This document shows, piece after piece, positions 37,438 to 46,233 of a DNA stretch of 64,000 nucleotides. The DNA comes from Neisseriaceae bacterium (GTDB lineage Bacteria; Pseudomonadota; Gammaproteobacteria; Burkholderiales; Neisseriaceae): NCBI GenBank assembly GCA_017991555.1, contig JAGOQM010000011.1, positions 1-64,000 of the forward strand, written 5' to 3'. The position numbers and the translations under genes are program-made. Position 1 is the stretch's first letter, and each line of letters opens with the position of its first letter. Under the pieces are notes generated by a model. It worked only from the letters and a program-made list of their open reading frames with translations, did no database searches and had not been told where the DNA came from.

Positions 37438-38295
37438 TCAACAGCCCTCGGCCTGCGTGGGCACTAGCGTTAACGCCAGGCTGAAGGCTGGCCGCGCGGC
37501 ACTGGCTTGCCAACCCAAGATGACCTCATAAAACACCAGGCCTGCCGCCACCTGATCCGGCGCTTGAAAAACCCGCGACGGCACGATTGCGTCGCAGCCT
37601 AAGCGTTGCCACGCCCGCACCTCAAACCGATTCAACTGCCTGGCCGGCGTGGCCTGATCGGCTGCGGCTGGCGCCGGTAGGCGCCGCCGCACCACGCCCG
37701 CGGCAGCCGTGCCCTCATACCGCACCCGCTCACTCACGGACAGGCTCAATAGCCGTGGTTGCTCCGCCTCATGCACGCCCAGCGCCCAGCCACCCGGTAA
37801 CTCAATCGACACGTCCCGCCCGTCTGTGCGCCAGGCGCGGGGCGTAAAGGACCAGGCCACGTCGCAGCGGCTCAATGTCCAAACGTAGTCGCTGGCGTCG
37901 GCTAAATACGCCTGCAGCGGTGACGACGCCACCACCGTAACGGCTGTTAGGGTATGGCCAGACGCTGGCCCAAAGCCTCGGCTCGCCACAACGGGTGCCA
38001 CCCACAGGCGCGGCGTAAGGGTGAGCGCCTGCGCTGAATCCACGCGGATGGCCTGTGCTTCAGGCACCACGCACGGGCCCTGTGGCTGTGCCGCAAAATC
38101 TTGCTGTAGCTGCGCTTGCAGCCACGCCAGCTGCGCCCATCCCCGTGCCTGTTGCTGCTGGCTGCCCGTGCTCAAGTGCACCCGCACCAATAAGCGCTGC
38201 CACACCAGCAGCAGCGCCAACGACAGCACCAGTCCTAACAACAAGGACAGCAGGCTATGACCACGCTGATGCTGGGCTTTAAGCATGAACGTCAC
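37438..38295 (-). CDS. minor prepilin, PilJ/PilW-like
   Basis: A 285-residue type IV prepilin-like protein in PilW position. The leader QHQRG precedes HSLLSLLLGLVLSLALLLVW, with the cleavage Gly at residue 12. Mature position 1 is His and position 5 is Ser, both deviating from the Phe and Glu common in this family, so processing or assembly may differ. The rest is a beta-rich pseudopilin domain. It overlaps the upstream pilI-like gene by 4 bp. Confidence 0.72.
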   Translation of the reverse strand: MTFMLKAQHQRGHSLLSLLLGLVLSLALLLVWQRLLVRVHLSTGSQQQQARGWAQLAWLQAQLQQDFAAQPQGPCVVPEAQAIRVDSAQALTLTPRLWVAPVVASRGFGPASGHTLTAVTVVASSPLQAYLADASDYVWTLSRCDVAWSFTPRAWRTDGRDVSIELPGGWALGVHEAEQPRLLSLSVSERVRYEGTAAAGVVRRRLPAPAAADQATPARQLNRFEVRAWQRLGCDAIVPSRVFQAPDQVAAGLVFYEVILGWQASAARPAFSLALTLVPTQAEGC

Positions 38296-38819
38296 ACCGC
38301 CGACAGGGGCAAAGCATACACAAACCCCTCGGTTTCAAAACGCCAGGCCACATACAACACCCACCCATCGGCCCGTGCACCAGCGGGACACGCTAGGCGC
38401 ACGGGCCCAACGCTCGTGTCGGGCTGGGGCCAAGGCGCCGCGGTTAAGGGGCAGACCGCATAGGCAAAATCAGCCCCAGCCAAACGCTGGGTCAGGCCCG
38501 CCTCTAGGCGGCACAGCTGACGCTGCGCCATGCCCCTCGAATCCACCAACCGACTGGCCGCCGCTGCGCCACAGCTCGCTTGGCCTTGATAATGGCGCCA
38601 ATGCGGTTGCGATCCCGCAAACTGAGCATTGGTGCGCATGCCCGCCACCAATGCGCCCGCCTCTGCGGTGACCAACCCACGCAGCTGTGCGCCCTGCGAC
38701 TGGGCCAGGGTGCGGCCCTGCAAGGTCAACAACCCCACCGCCACCCCCGACAGTACCCACAGAGCCAACAGGGCTTCAAACAGCAACAGCCCCGCCATCG
38801 GCCTCAAAAACAGACGCAT
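38292..38819 (-). CDS. minor prepilin, PilI/PilV-like
   Basis: A 175-residue type IV prepilin-like protein. The leader MRLFLRPMAG is followed by LLLFEALLALWVLSGVAVGLL, with Glu5 present. In PilV-like proteins the helix reads F-x-L-x-E; here position 1 is Leu. Four later cysteines could form disulfides. It overlaps the upstream gene by 16 bp and the downstream gene by 4 bp. Inferred role: minor pilin of the type IV pilus. Confidence 0.72.
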   Translation of the reverse strand: MRLFLRPMAGLLLFEALLALWVLSGVAVGLLTLQGRTLAQSQGAQLRGLVTAEAGALVAGMRTNAQFAGSQPHWRHYQGQASCGAAAASRLVDSRGMAQRQLCRLEAGLTQRLAGADFAYAVCPLTAAPWPQPDTSVGPVRLACPAGARADGWVLYVAWRFETEGFVYALPLSAV

Positions 38820-39442
38820 AGCCTCGCCCTTTCGCTATGGTTCGACAAGTCCTGACAGTACTGCGGGGGCCCAGATGGCGGCAGCAATAAAAGCGCACAC
38901 TCACCAGCAGCACGCCCTTGCGGCGACAGCTGTAGCTGTAGCCATACCGGTTCCGCATCGCCCCAACCGCGAACGCCATAGCGGATTTGTGGCTGCCGCT
39001 GCGGCAGCGACGTCAATGTCAGGGCGCTCGAAGGCCCTTGCTCGCGCCACTGCCGCAGTTGCAAACGATGGCGACGCTCGTCCACAAACACCGTTCGCAC
39101 CACCTCACCGCTGTCATAGCTGCCCATATTAAGGCCGGGTTGATCGGCATAAACCAGCAGTCCTTGCGCCCACATGTCTTCGCTGAGCTGCCGCACACAG
39201 CCGTTAATTCGGCCATCTACCCGCAGCTGCACCGGACACAGCCACAGCGGACGGCCCAACCGCCCTGCCTCCAGCTGAGCAAACTGTAAGGTTTGGCCCA
39301 AGAAGCGCATTTGCAGGCCCAGCTGCTGTTGCGCCACGCTGCGCTGTAAGGCCAACAGCAGACCGCCACTCATTAAAGCCAAGAGGCCTAACGCCAGCAA
39401 TAATTCCCACAGCCCAAACCCCTGCGTATTGATCCTTGCCAT
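38804..39442 (-). CDS. minor prepilin, PilH/FimT/GspH-like
   Basis: A 212-residue prepilin with leader MARINTQG then FGLWELLLALGLLAL, so cleavage after Gly8 and Glu5 retained. The FimT/GspH-like C-terminal domain contains RPLWLCPVQ and later Cys residues. It is the first gene of the four-gene minor pilin operon. In Neisseria the pilH-pilI-pilJ-pilK-pilX cluster follows dnaB; here the same order lies near dnaB but separated by the two-gene amine oxidase module. A fifth pilX-type gene is not present. Confidence 0.75.
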   Translation of the reverse strand: MARINTQGFGLWELLLALGLLALMSGGLLLALQRSVAQQQLGLQMRFLGQTLQFAQLEAGRLGRPLWLCPVQLRVDGRINGCVRQLSEDMWAQGLLVYADQPGLNMGSYDSGEVVRTVFVDERRHRLQLRQWREQGPSSALTLTSLPQRQPQIRYGVRGWGDAEPVWLQLQLSPQGRAAGECALLLLPPSGPPQYCQDLSNHSERARLCVCF

Positions 39443-39758
39443 GACCCCAGCCCACCCTTTTTAAGATGCGTGCCCCAGCAGCACGCTCAGAACAAAATCA
39501 TACATGACAAATGATTAATGAGCGTAAAAAAGATCATCAACGCACCAAACACAATAGGATAAAAGCCAACACATGAATATAAATATTGTTATTGATCAAA
39601 AACTTACTCTTTATTTAAATGCCATCAAGGTATACTCTATATAGGGCGTCCTTTAAATTATTTATTAAAAGACCCACAAGCCTACAGTCGCAATACTGCC
39701 CTGTACGCCCCTATTCATCCCCGCGTATCCACTGCGGCTTAGATTCAGGAGTCCGAAT
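39443..39758 (+). other. AT-rich leader of amine oxidase gene
   Basis: A 316-bp divergent gap, strongly AT-rich compared with the GC-rich pilin operon. TATACT and TATATA elements near 39632-39642 suggest the promoter; AGGAG lies 7 bases before the amine oxidase ATG. No gene is seen. Confidence 0.5.
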
Positions 39759-41357
39759 ATGTCAAACAATGAACCCATGACCAGACGGGATTTATTAAAA
39801 ATCATTGGCTATGGTGCAGGTGCATCCGTTATGTATCAGGCCATGAGCACCATGGGCTTTGCCGCAGGCGTCAGCCCGGCGCTTAAGATGGACCTTAAAG
39901 GGGCGCCCAAAGGCGCCACTATTTTGATCTTAGGCGCGGGGGTGGCGGGGCTAAGCGCCGCCTACGAACTACGCAAGGCAGGCTATAAGGTCAAGGTCTT
40001 AGAATTTCAAAATCGCCCCAGCGGTCGCGCTTGGAGCATTTATGGCGGCGACAAGCACACCGATACCGATGGCGTGACTCAGGTGTGCCAGTTTGATAAA
40101 GGCAAATTCCTCAACGCCGGCGCCTGGCGCATTCCCTACCATCACCAAAACGTTTTGAACTATTGCCAAGAACTGGACGTCAAGCTAGACCCCTTCGTTC
40201 AAGTTAACTTTAATGCCTACCTACACAGCGAAAAAGGCTTTGGCGGCAAACCACAACGCTATCGCGACGTATTCAGTGATTTTAATGGCCAAATATCAGA
40301 GCTATTGGCCAAGGCCACCAACGCCAACTTGCTCGATCAGCAGATTAATCGGCAGGACAAAGAAATTCTTTTAGAAGCGCTTAAATCACACGGCGCCCTC
40401 AACAACGATTACACCTACAGTAAAGGCATTGCCTCTAGCAATCGCCGTGGCTACGCCAAAACCCTTGGCGGCGGCCTTTCTGGCGGCCGGATCACCACCG
40501 AGCCCTTGGCATTGAAAGACATTCTAGACAGCCGCATTTGGCAAAGCATGAGCTATCACTTTAACCACATGTTCCAACAAACCATGTTTGAACCGCGCGG
40601 CGGCATGGAGATGATTGGGCGTGCCTTTGCCAATCAGCTTAAAGGGGTCATCCAATACAACGCCGAAATCACCGACATCAAACAGTCTGAGCAAGGCGTT
40701 GAAGTCACCTATAAAGACAACAGCCGGGGTGGCCGAGTGCGTACCGAGTCGGCCCAGTGGTGTGTCTGCACCATTCCCCTCCCGATGCTACGGCGCATGA
40801 ACCTTCAGGTTAGCCCCCAGCTAAAAGCGGCCATCGACACGCCTGCATATGACCCAACGGTTAAGGTCGCGGCACAGTACAAGCGCCGCTTCTGGGAGCA
40901 AGATGAAGCCATTTATGGCGGCATGACCCTCACCGACATGCCCAACACCCACATTGCCTACCCGTGCGTGGTCGATGATTATTTCAGCAAGGGCAAAGGC
41001 GTTGTGCTCAATGGCTATATGTCAGGTGCCAACGGCCAAACCTTTACCGACATGCCGCTGGCCGAACGCAACCGCGCCGCGCTGGCCTACGTCGCGAAGG
41101 TGCACCCGCAGGCACCACAAGAGTTTGACAACGGCTACAGCACCGCTTGGGCCAAAGTACCCTGGATTCGCGGTGGCTATACCCAATGGACCGACGCCCA
41201 GCGTGAACAGCACTATCGCAACCTGTGTGAGATTGATGGCCGCATCGTGCTGGCCGGCGAACACGCTTCGTACATGAATGGCTGGTTAGAAGGCGCCATT
41301 ACCTCTAGCCTAGACGCCATTACCCGCCTCCATCAAAAAATCATTCAAGCCAGCTAG
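39759..41357 (+). CDS. Tat-exported flavin amine oxidase
   Basis: A 532-residue flavin monoamine/L-amino acid oxidase-type protein. The N terminus has a Tat motif (TRRDLLK, residues 8-14) and a hydrophobic stretch ending near residue 36. The FAD Rossmann motif LILGAGVAGLSAAYELRKAGYKV and LEFQNRPSGRAWS follow; PRGGMEMIGRAFA and AGEHASYMNGWLEGAI are the later FAD contacts of this family. It should oxidise an amine or L-amino acid in the periplasm. A terminator-like hairpin separates it from an exported RidA protein. The substrate cannot be read. The pair lies where Neisseria has dnaB directly next to pilH. Confidence 0.85.
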   Translation: MSNNEPMTRRDLLKIIGYGAGASVMYQAMSTMGFAAGVSPALKMDLKGAPKGATILILGAGVAGLSAAYELRKAGYKVKVLEFQNRPSGRAWSIYGGDKHTDTDGVTQVCQFDKGKFLNAGAWRIPYHHQNVLNYCQELDVKLDPFVQVNFNAYLHSEKGFGGKPQRYRDVFSDFNGQISELLAKATNANLLDQQINRQDKEILLEALKSHGALNNDYTYSKGIASSNRRGYAKTLGGGLSGGRITTEPLALKDILDSRIWQSMSYHFNHMFQQTMFEPRGGMEMIGRAFANQLKGVIQYNAEITDIKQSEQGVEVTYKDNSRGGRVRTESAQWCVCTIPLPMLRRMNLQVSPQLKAAIDTPAYDPTVKVAAQYKRRFWEQDEAIYGGMTLTDMPNTHIAYPCVVDDYFSKGKGVVLNGYMSGANGQTFTDMPLAERNRAALAYVAKVHPQAPQEFDNGYSTAWAKVPWIRGGYTQWTDAQREQHYRNLCEIDGRIVLAGEHASYMNGWLEGAITSSLDAITRLHQKIIQAS

Positions 41358-41367
41358 ACGCTAAAAC

Positions 41368-41412
41368 CCTCACCGCAGCACCCTTGTTGGTGGCACGGCG
41401 GTGAGGTTATTT
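41368..41412 (+). terminator. hairpin between amine oxidase and exported ridA
   Basis: CCTCACCGC (41368-41376) and GCGGTGAGG (41398-41406) then TTATTTTG. It could partly terminate, lowering expression of the downstream RidA gene. Confidence 0.65.
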
Positions 41413-41441
41413 TGTTGCACCCACACCACAGGAGATGCCCC

Positions 41442-41930
41442 ATGCGCCTTACCTCGACCACCCTTGCCACCCTGAGCCTGGCCTTGGCCAGCCCGCTACT
41501 GCTGGCACAAAACCCCAAGATTGAGCGCCAGCCGGTGCCTAACTTCCCCATCTCTACCGCCGTCACCATCCCTGCGGGCGCCACCACTTATTACTTAAGC
41601 GGCGTGGTGCCCCCTAAGCTGGCCGATGGCAGCTACGGTGCCAATACCGAACAGCAAACGGTGAATATTTTGCGCGCGATTGAAACCCACTTAAAAAATC
41701 TGGGCTTAGGCCTCGAAGACGTGGTAAAAATGCAGGTGTTTTTAGTCGCCGATCCGAAGCTGGGCAATAAGATGGACTTTACCGGCTTCATGAAGGGCTA
41801 CAGCCAGTTCTTTGGCACTCAGGCACAGCCCAACACCCCTGCGCGCTCTGCGTTTGAAATTAAGGGCTTGGTGATGCCGCAATGGCTGATTGAAATTGAA
41901 GTGGTGGCGGCAAAAGTCCCCACCCGCTAA
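41442..41930 (+). CDS. exported RidA-family protein
   Basis: A 162-residue RidA/YjgF-fold protein with a Sec-type signal peptide: MRLTSTTLATLSLALASPLLLA, cleavage likely before QNPK. The core reads TYYLSGVVPPKL, TVNILRAIETHLKNLGLGLEDVVKMQVFL, and PARSAFEIKGLVMPQWLIEIEVVA, holding the conserved Arg and Glu. AGGAG lies 7 bases before the ATG at 41442. Most RidA proteins are cytoplasmic; this one should act in the periplasm, presumably on the imine made by the Tat-exported oxidase encoded just upstream. Confidence 0.85.
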   Translation: MRLTSTTLATLSLALASPLLLAQNPKIERQPVPNFPISTAVTIPAGATTYYLSGVVPPKLADGSYGANTEQQTVNILRAIETHLKNLGLGLEDVVKMQVFLVADPKLGNKMDFTGFMKGYSQFFGTQAQPNTPARSAFEIKGLVMPQWLIEIEVVAAKVPTR

Positions 41931-41955
41931 ATGATAGATAAAACAAAGTAGTGAC

Positions 41956-41992
41956 GCACAAAAAAACCGACGATTTGTCGGTTTTTTTGTGC
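41956..41992. terminator. bidirectional terminator, exported ridA/dnaB
   Basis: A perfect 16-bp stem, GCACAAAAAAACCGAC with its complement, loop GATTT. A7 and T7 inside the stem make it work in both directions between convergent genes. Confidence 0.92.
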
Positions 41993-41995
41993 GAA

Positions 41996-43399
41996 TTATT
42001 CGCTTTCCCAACCGCCATCGGGCAGGGCGGCGTTTTCAAACTTAGCGTACATGCCCACAAAGGACAAATAAACTTTACCGGTCGGCCCGTTACGGTGTTT
42101 GCCGATGATCGCCTCGGCCAAGCCTTTAAACTGGGTGTCGGCGTTGTAGTACTCATCGCGGTACATAAAGATGATGATGTCGGCGTCCTGCTCAATGGCC
42201 CCCGACTCTCGCAAGTCGGACATCATTGGCCGTTTGTCGGTTCGCTGTTCGACCGAACGCGACAGCTGCGACAGCGCAATCACCGGCACCTGTAATTCCC
42301 GCGCTAGGCCTTTGAGCGAGCGCGAAATCTCACCCAGCTCGGAGGCACGGTTGTCGTTGCCGCGACCAGAACCACTCATCAATTGCAAATAGTCAATCAC
42401 GATGAGGCCCAACTTACCACCGAAGTTACGCGCTAGGCGGCGCGCCCGAGCGCGCAGCTCTAGGGCGGTCAAGCCAGGCGTTTCGTCAATAAACATCGGC
42501 GCATCCGACAGTTTCACCACCGCGTCGTTGAGCTTGCCCCAGTGCTCGTCCTGTAAGCGGCCGGTCCGCAACACGTGCTGATCCAAGCGGCCCACCGAAC
42601 CCAGCATCCGCATCACCAGCTGCGTGCCACCCATCTCCATCGAGAACACCGCCACGGGCAAGTGGCACTCTACTGCCACGTGCTCGGCAATGTTCATCGA
42701 GAAAGCGGTCTTACCCATAGACGGACGACCGGCCACGATCACCAGGTCGCCGGCCTGTAGGCCTGAGGTTTTGGCGTCCAGATCGGTAAACCCGGTTGGC
42801 ACCCCGGTGACTTCGTCGGGGTTGTCGCGCGAATACAAATTATCAATGCGCTCAACCACCTCTTTCAACAGGTTGGGCATTTCCAAAAAGCCCTGCTGCG
42901 AGCGCGAGGCGCTTTCGGCAATGCGGAACACTTTGTTCTCGGCTTCGTCTAGCAACTCACTGGCATCACGCCCCTCTGGGTTATAGGCACTGTCGGCAAT
43001 CGAGGTGCCCACTTCAACCAGCTGGCGCATGACCGAACGCTCGCGCACGATTTCCGCATAGCGCCGAATATTGGCCGCCGACGGCGTGTTTTGGGCCAGG
43101 CTGACCAAATAAGAAAGCCCCCCCACGTTGCCGATGTTGCCCGCGCTTTCCAGCGCTTCCTTCACCGTCACCACGTCGGCGGGACGAGACTGTTCTAGGA
43201 GCTTCTCAATCGAATTAAAAATAATGCGGTGTTCTTGGCGATAAAAATCGTGCTCGTTGGCAATCCCGGCAATGCGTTCCCACGCCGAATTGTCCAACAA
43301 CAGGCCGCCCAATACCGACTGTTCTGCTTCTAAAGAGTTAGGCGGCACCCGCAGACCTAAATCGTCCCTACCTTCTACCATCAAATCACTGTCGTCCAT
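41996..43399 (-). CDS. dnaB: replicative DNA helicase DnaB
   Basis: A 467-residue hexameric helicase of the replication fork. The N-terminal domain opens PPNSLEAEQSVLGGLLLDN, and the RecA-like domain has Walker A GRPSMGKTAF, VFSMEMGG, the Walker B LIVIDYLQLM and SRSLKGLARELQVPVIALSQLSR. GAIEQDADIIIFMYRDEYY is the Arg-finger region. It is divergent from sodB and convergent with the exported RidA gene. No intein is present. sodB-dnaB-pilH adjacency is shared with Neisseria. Confidence 0.97.
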   Translation of the reverse strand: MDDSDLMVEGRDDLGLRVPPNSLEAEQSVLGGLLLDNSAWERIAGIANEHDFYRQEHRIIFNSIEKLLEQSRPADVVTVKEALESAGNIGNVGGLSYLVSLAQNTPSAANIRRYAEIVRERSVMRQLVEVGTSIADSAYNPEGRDASELLDEAENKVFRIAESASRSQQGFLEMPNLLKEVVERIDNLYSRDNPDEVTGVPTGFTDLDAKTSGLQAGDLVIVAGRPSMGKTAFSMNIAEHVAVECHLPVAVFSMEMGGTQLVMRMLGSVGRLDQHVLRTGRLQDEHWGKLNDAVVKLSDAPMFIDETPGLTALELRARARRLARNFGGKLGLIVIDYLQLMSGSGRGNDNRASELGEISRSLKGLARELQVPVIALSQLSRSVEQRTDKRPMMSDLRESGAIEQDADIIIFMYRDEYYNADTQFKGLAEAIIGKHRNGPTGKVYLSFVGMYAKFENAALPDGGWESE

Positions 43400-43497
43400 C
43401 CTACCCTCTTTATTTAGCCTGCTTACAAAAGGCTATTTTAACATTGTTCGACGCCCAAGTACCCCTATTTAAACTAGGGCCTATAGCTTTTACATAT

Positions 43498-43519
43498 TTG
43501 ATGAATATCAAGATATAAT
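43498..43519 (+). promoter_or_regulatory. sodB promoter with Fnr box
   Basis: Perfect Fnr site TTGAT-GAAT-ATCAA (43498-43511) sits 2 bp before a TATAAT (43514-43519). A site filling the spacer should repress sodB when Fnr is active without oxygen. Confidence 0.7.
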
Positions 43520-43606
43520 CGCCTAGATAGCGTAAATCTAGTACACTATAGCGCATAGTTACGTTTAGCGTACTTTCTAACAATGACACCATAAGGAGCT
43601 TATACT

Positions 43607-44188
43607 ATGGAACACAAACTACCAGAATTACCTTATGCATTAGATGCACTTGAGCCACACATTTCTAAAGAAACTTTAGAATACCACTACGGTAAGCATC
43701 ACCAAACTTACATCACCAACTTGAACAACCAAATCAAAGGCACTGAGTTTGAAAACTTGAGCCTAGAAGAAATCGTGAAAAAATCTTCTGGTGGCGTGTT
43801 CAACAACGCAGCCCAAACTTGGAACCACACTTTCTACTGGTTAAGCCTAGCGCCTAACGCGGGTGGCGAGCCTACTGGCGCCTTAGCCGATGCGATCAAC
43901 GCTAAATGGGGTTCTTTTGCTGAATTCCAAACCGCATTCAACACCTGCGCTGCGGGCACCTTCGGTTCTGGTTGGGCTTGGTTGGTTAAAAATGCAGACG
44001 GCAGCCTAGACCTAGCGTCTACCAGCAACGCCGCCACGCCTTTGACCACCGAACAAACGCCTTTGTTGACCTGTGACGTGTGGGAACATGCTTACTACAT
44101 CGACTACCGCAACAGCCGTCCTAACTACCTAGCTGGCTTCTGGGCCGTGGTAAACTGGGCTGAAGTAGCGAAACGTTTTGCTGCTTAA
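43607..44188 (+). CDS. sodB: iron superoxide dismutase
   Basis: A 193-residue Fe-type superoxide dismutase converting superoxide to peroxide and oxygen. Metal ligands are His27 (EYHYGKHH), His74 (TWNHTFYW) and the Asp and His of CDVWEHAYY. The Gln in NNAAQTWNH marks the iron type. AAGGAG lies upstream of the ATG. It is divergent from dnaB, with an Fnr box over its promoter and a strong terminator behind it. Confidence 0.96.
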   Translation: MEHKLPELPYALDALEPHISKETLEYHYGKHHQTYITNLNNQIKGTEFENLSLEEIVKKSSGGVFNNAAQTWNHTFYWLSLAPNAGGEPTGALADAINAKWGSFAEFQTAFNTCAAGTFGSGWAWLVKNADGSLDLASTSNAATPLTTEQTPLLTCDVWEHAYYIDYRNSRPNYLAGFWAVVNWAEVAKRFAA

Positions 44189-44203
44189 GTTTTAGCAGGC
44201 GAT

Positions 44204-44235
44204 AAAAAAGCGAAGTCATCAGACTTCGCTTTTTT
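44204..44235 (+). terminator. terminator of sodB
   Basis: AAAAAAGCGAAGTC-ATCA-GACTTCGCTTTTTT, a perfect 14-bp stem with T7. Confidence 0.93.
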
Positions 44236-44287
44236 TGTGCCCCTCGCCCTTCAATGAAGGATGAGGGGCTACTTGATGGCGTATCGC

Positions 44288-46123
44288 CTACTCGGCGTCG
44301 CTTAGCTTCTGGGTACCACCCTTGGCCTTAACCGAACGCTCTAGGTAAGCCAAGTAGCTGGTCAAGACATCGTTCGAACGCAGCTCTGCCAACATGCCTT
44401 TGTCTTTGGCTTTGTCCTCATCGCTTAATTCTGGGATGGTAATGCTTTCGACCTGGATCACCAACTGCTGGCCCTGGAAGTCCATGTTCAGGTAAGCCGG
44501 CTGCTTCAAGTTAGCGCCTAGCTTCAATACTTTCTGAGCGGTCTCTTCTGGGAACTGCTGTTGGATGTCGCTGCCGGCAATCGACTGTGTCGGCATCCAG
44601 TTCAAGGCCACGTTTTCGCCTTTTTGCAAGCGAGCGGCCACATCAGCAGCGCGCTTGGCCGCCAACTTTTCAGCCTCTTGCGCCACGTAGGCGGCACGAA
44701 CCTGATCCTTCACCTGAGCCAGGGTTTGCTCGGTTTTAGGCCGTACTTCTTTGGCCCTAACCACCACCACTGAACCATCAGGCAGGTCGATCGGCTCAGA
44801 GTTAAACTTCTCTTTCACCACTTCATCAGAAAAAATCGCCGTCAGCAGCGCCTCTGGCATGCCCTGAGCCTTCGCTTCGGCTTCGGTCAACCACACGTCT
44901 TCGGTTTGCAGCGGCAGGCCTAGCTTGTCGGCAACGGGCTTAAGGTCAGTGTTGTTGTTAAAGGCCAACTCAGACAGCTGCTCGCGCTCGGCGTGCACCA
45001 GCTTCTGGGCTTTTTCTTGGCGCAACTTTTGCGTCAATTCGGCTTTTAGGCCTTCGAAAGCGGGGGCTTTTTTGATGTCGGTCACCAATAGAATATGGTA
45101 GCCGAACTGCGTTTCCACGAGGTCACTCACCTGCCCCTGGTTCAGGGCAAACACCGCGTCTTCAAACGGCTTTACCATCATGCCGTTTTGACCCACGTAG
45201 TCTAAGTCGCCGCCATTGGCTGCAGAACCTGGGTCTTCAGAATATTTCTGTGCTAAAGCGGCAAACTGGCCTGGATTGGCCTTGGCTTCTTTCAGTACCG
45301 ATTCTGCCTTGTTCTTGGCTGCGGCTTTGGCTTCTGGGGTGTCGTTTTCAAACGCCAACAGGATATGAGACACCTTGCGTTCTGGTTGAGACATCTGGTT
45401 TACATGCTCATCGTAATATTTCTTCAGCTCTTCATCGCTCACGCTGACCTTGCCTTGAACCGACTCTGGCGTCAGCGCCACGCTGCTCACCTTAACCGCC
45501 AATGGCAACACGTACTGCGCCTTATGCTCGGTATAGTAGGCATTAAGCTTGGCGTCGTCCACGGCCACTTCTGCGGCAAAGGCACGCGGATCGATCACCG
45601 CCGTACGTAAGGCGTAGCGAGCGTTCCAAATATTGGCCACCTGGCTGGCCTGGGCATCGCTGACAATTTGGCCGGCTTGCACCATGCTCAACACCGAATT
45701 CAAAGCAAATTCTTTACGCAGCTGTTCAATCAGCTGGGTTTCGGTCAGGCGCTGCTGCTGTAAATAGTTTTGGTACAGCTCTTCGTTAAACCCGTTTTCA
45801 TCGCGGAAGGTTTCTTCCTGCACGATGGCCTGCTTGATTTGTTCAATCGACACCGTCACGCCCATTTGCTCGGCGCCTGCGATCAGGTAAGCACGACGCA
45901 ATAGGCTGGCATAAATGCCTTCTTTGACTTCAGGCGTGCCTACTTCACCCAAGCGTTCTAAGGCTTGGCGAATGTCGCCTTCGGTCACCGCTTGATCACC
46001 CACTTTGGCAATATACGGCTCGCCCCCGGTTAATGATGTGGCACCAAACCCCACAAACGTCAGTGCAACAAAACCCAGTAAGATTTTGGCTGGTGTGTTA
46101 AATTTTCTTACAGCATCAAACAT
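44288..46123 (-). CDS. ppiD: peptidyl-prolyl isomerase PpiD
   Basis: A 611-residue periplasmic chaperone anchored by one N-terminal helix (residues about 12-32, PAKILLGFVALTFVGFGATS). A SurA-like N domain (YIAKVGDQAVTEGDIRQALER) is followed by a parvulin domain around residues 245-350 with RKVSHILLAF, YSEDPGSAANGGDLDYVG and VETQFGYHILLV. The C-terminal part is helical and acidic. It helps outer-membrane and periplasmic proteins leaving the Sec translocon. Placed after lon and hupB as in many proteobacteria. Confidence 0.93.
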   Translation of the reverse strand: MFDAVRKFNTPAKILLGFVALTFVGFGATSLTGGEPYIAKVGDQAVTEGDIRQALERLGEVGTPEVKEGIYASLLRRAYLIAGAEQMGVTVSIEQIKQAIVQEETFRDENGFNEELYQNYLQQQRLTETQLIEQLRKEFALNSVLSMVQAGQIVSDAQASQVANIWNARYALRTAVIDPRAFAAEVAVDDAKLNAYYTEHKAQYVLPLAVKVSSVALTPESVQGKVSVSDEELKKYYDEHVNQMSQPERKVSHILLAFENDTPEAKAAAKNKAESVLKEAKANPGQFAALAQKYSEDPGSAANGGDLDYVGQNGMMVKPFEDAVFALNQGQVSDLVETQFGYHILLVTDIKKAPAFEGLKAELTQKLRQEKAQKLVHAEREQLSELAFNNNTDLKPVADKLGLPLQTEDVWLTEAEAKAQGMPEALLTAIFSDEVVKEKFNSEPIDLPDGSVVVVRAKEVRPKTEQTLAQVKDQVRAAYVAQEAEKLAAKRAADVAARLQKGENVALNWMPTQSIAGSDIQQQFPEETAQKVLKLGANLKQPAYLNMDFQGQQLVIQVESITIPELSDEDKAKDKGMLAELRSNDVLTSYLAYLERSVKAKGGTQKLSDAE

Positions 46124-46180
46124 AGCGATATCTATTCAGTATTGGTTGATCACAAGAACGGTCATTTTACCGTCAAATAC

Positions 46181-46210
46181 AAAAAAAAGGTGAACATTCA
46201 GTCCACCTTT
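46181..46210 (-). terminator. terminator of hupB
   Basis: AAAGGTG and CACCTTT arms, 11-nt loop, then U8 on the minus strand. Confidence 0.82.
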
Positions 46211-46233
46211 CCTTAGAAAACTTAATTCTTGGC

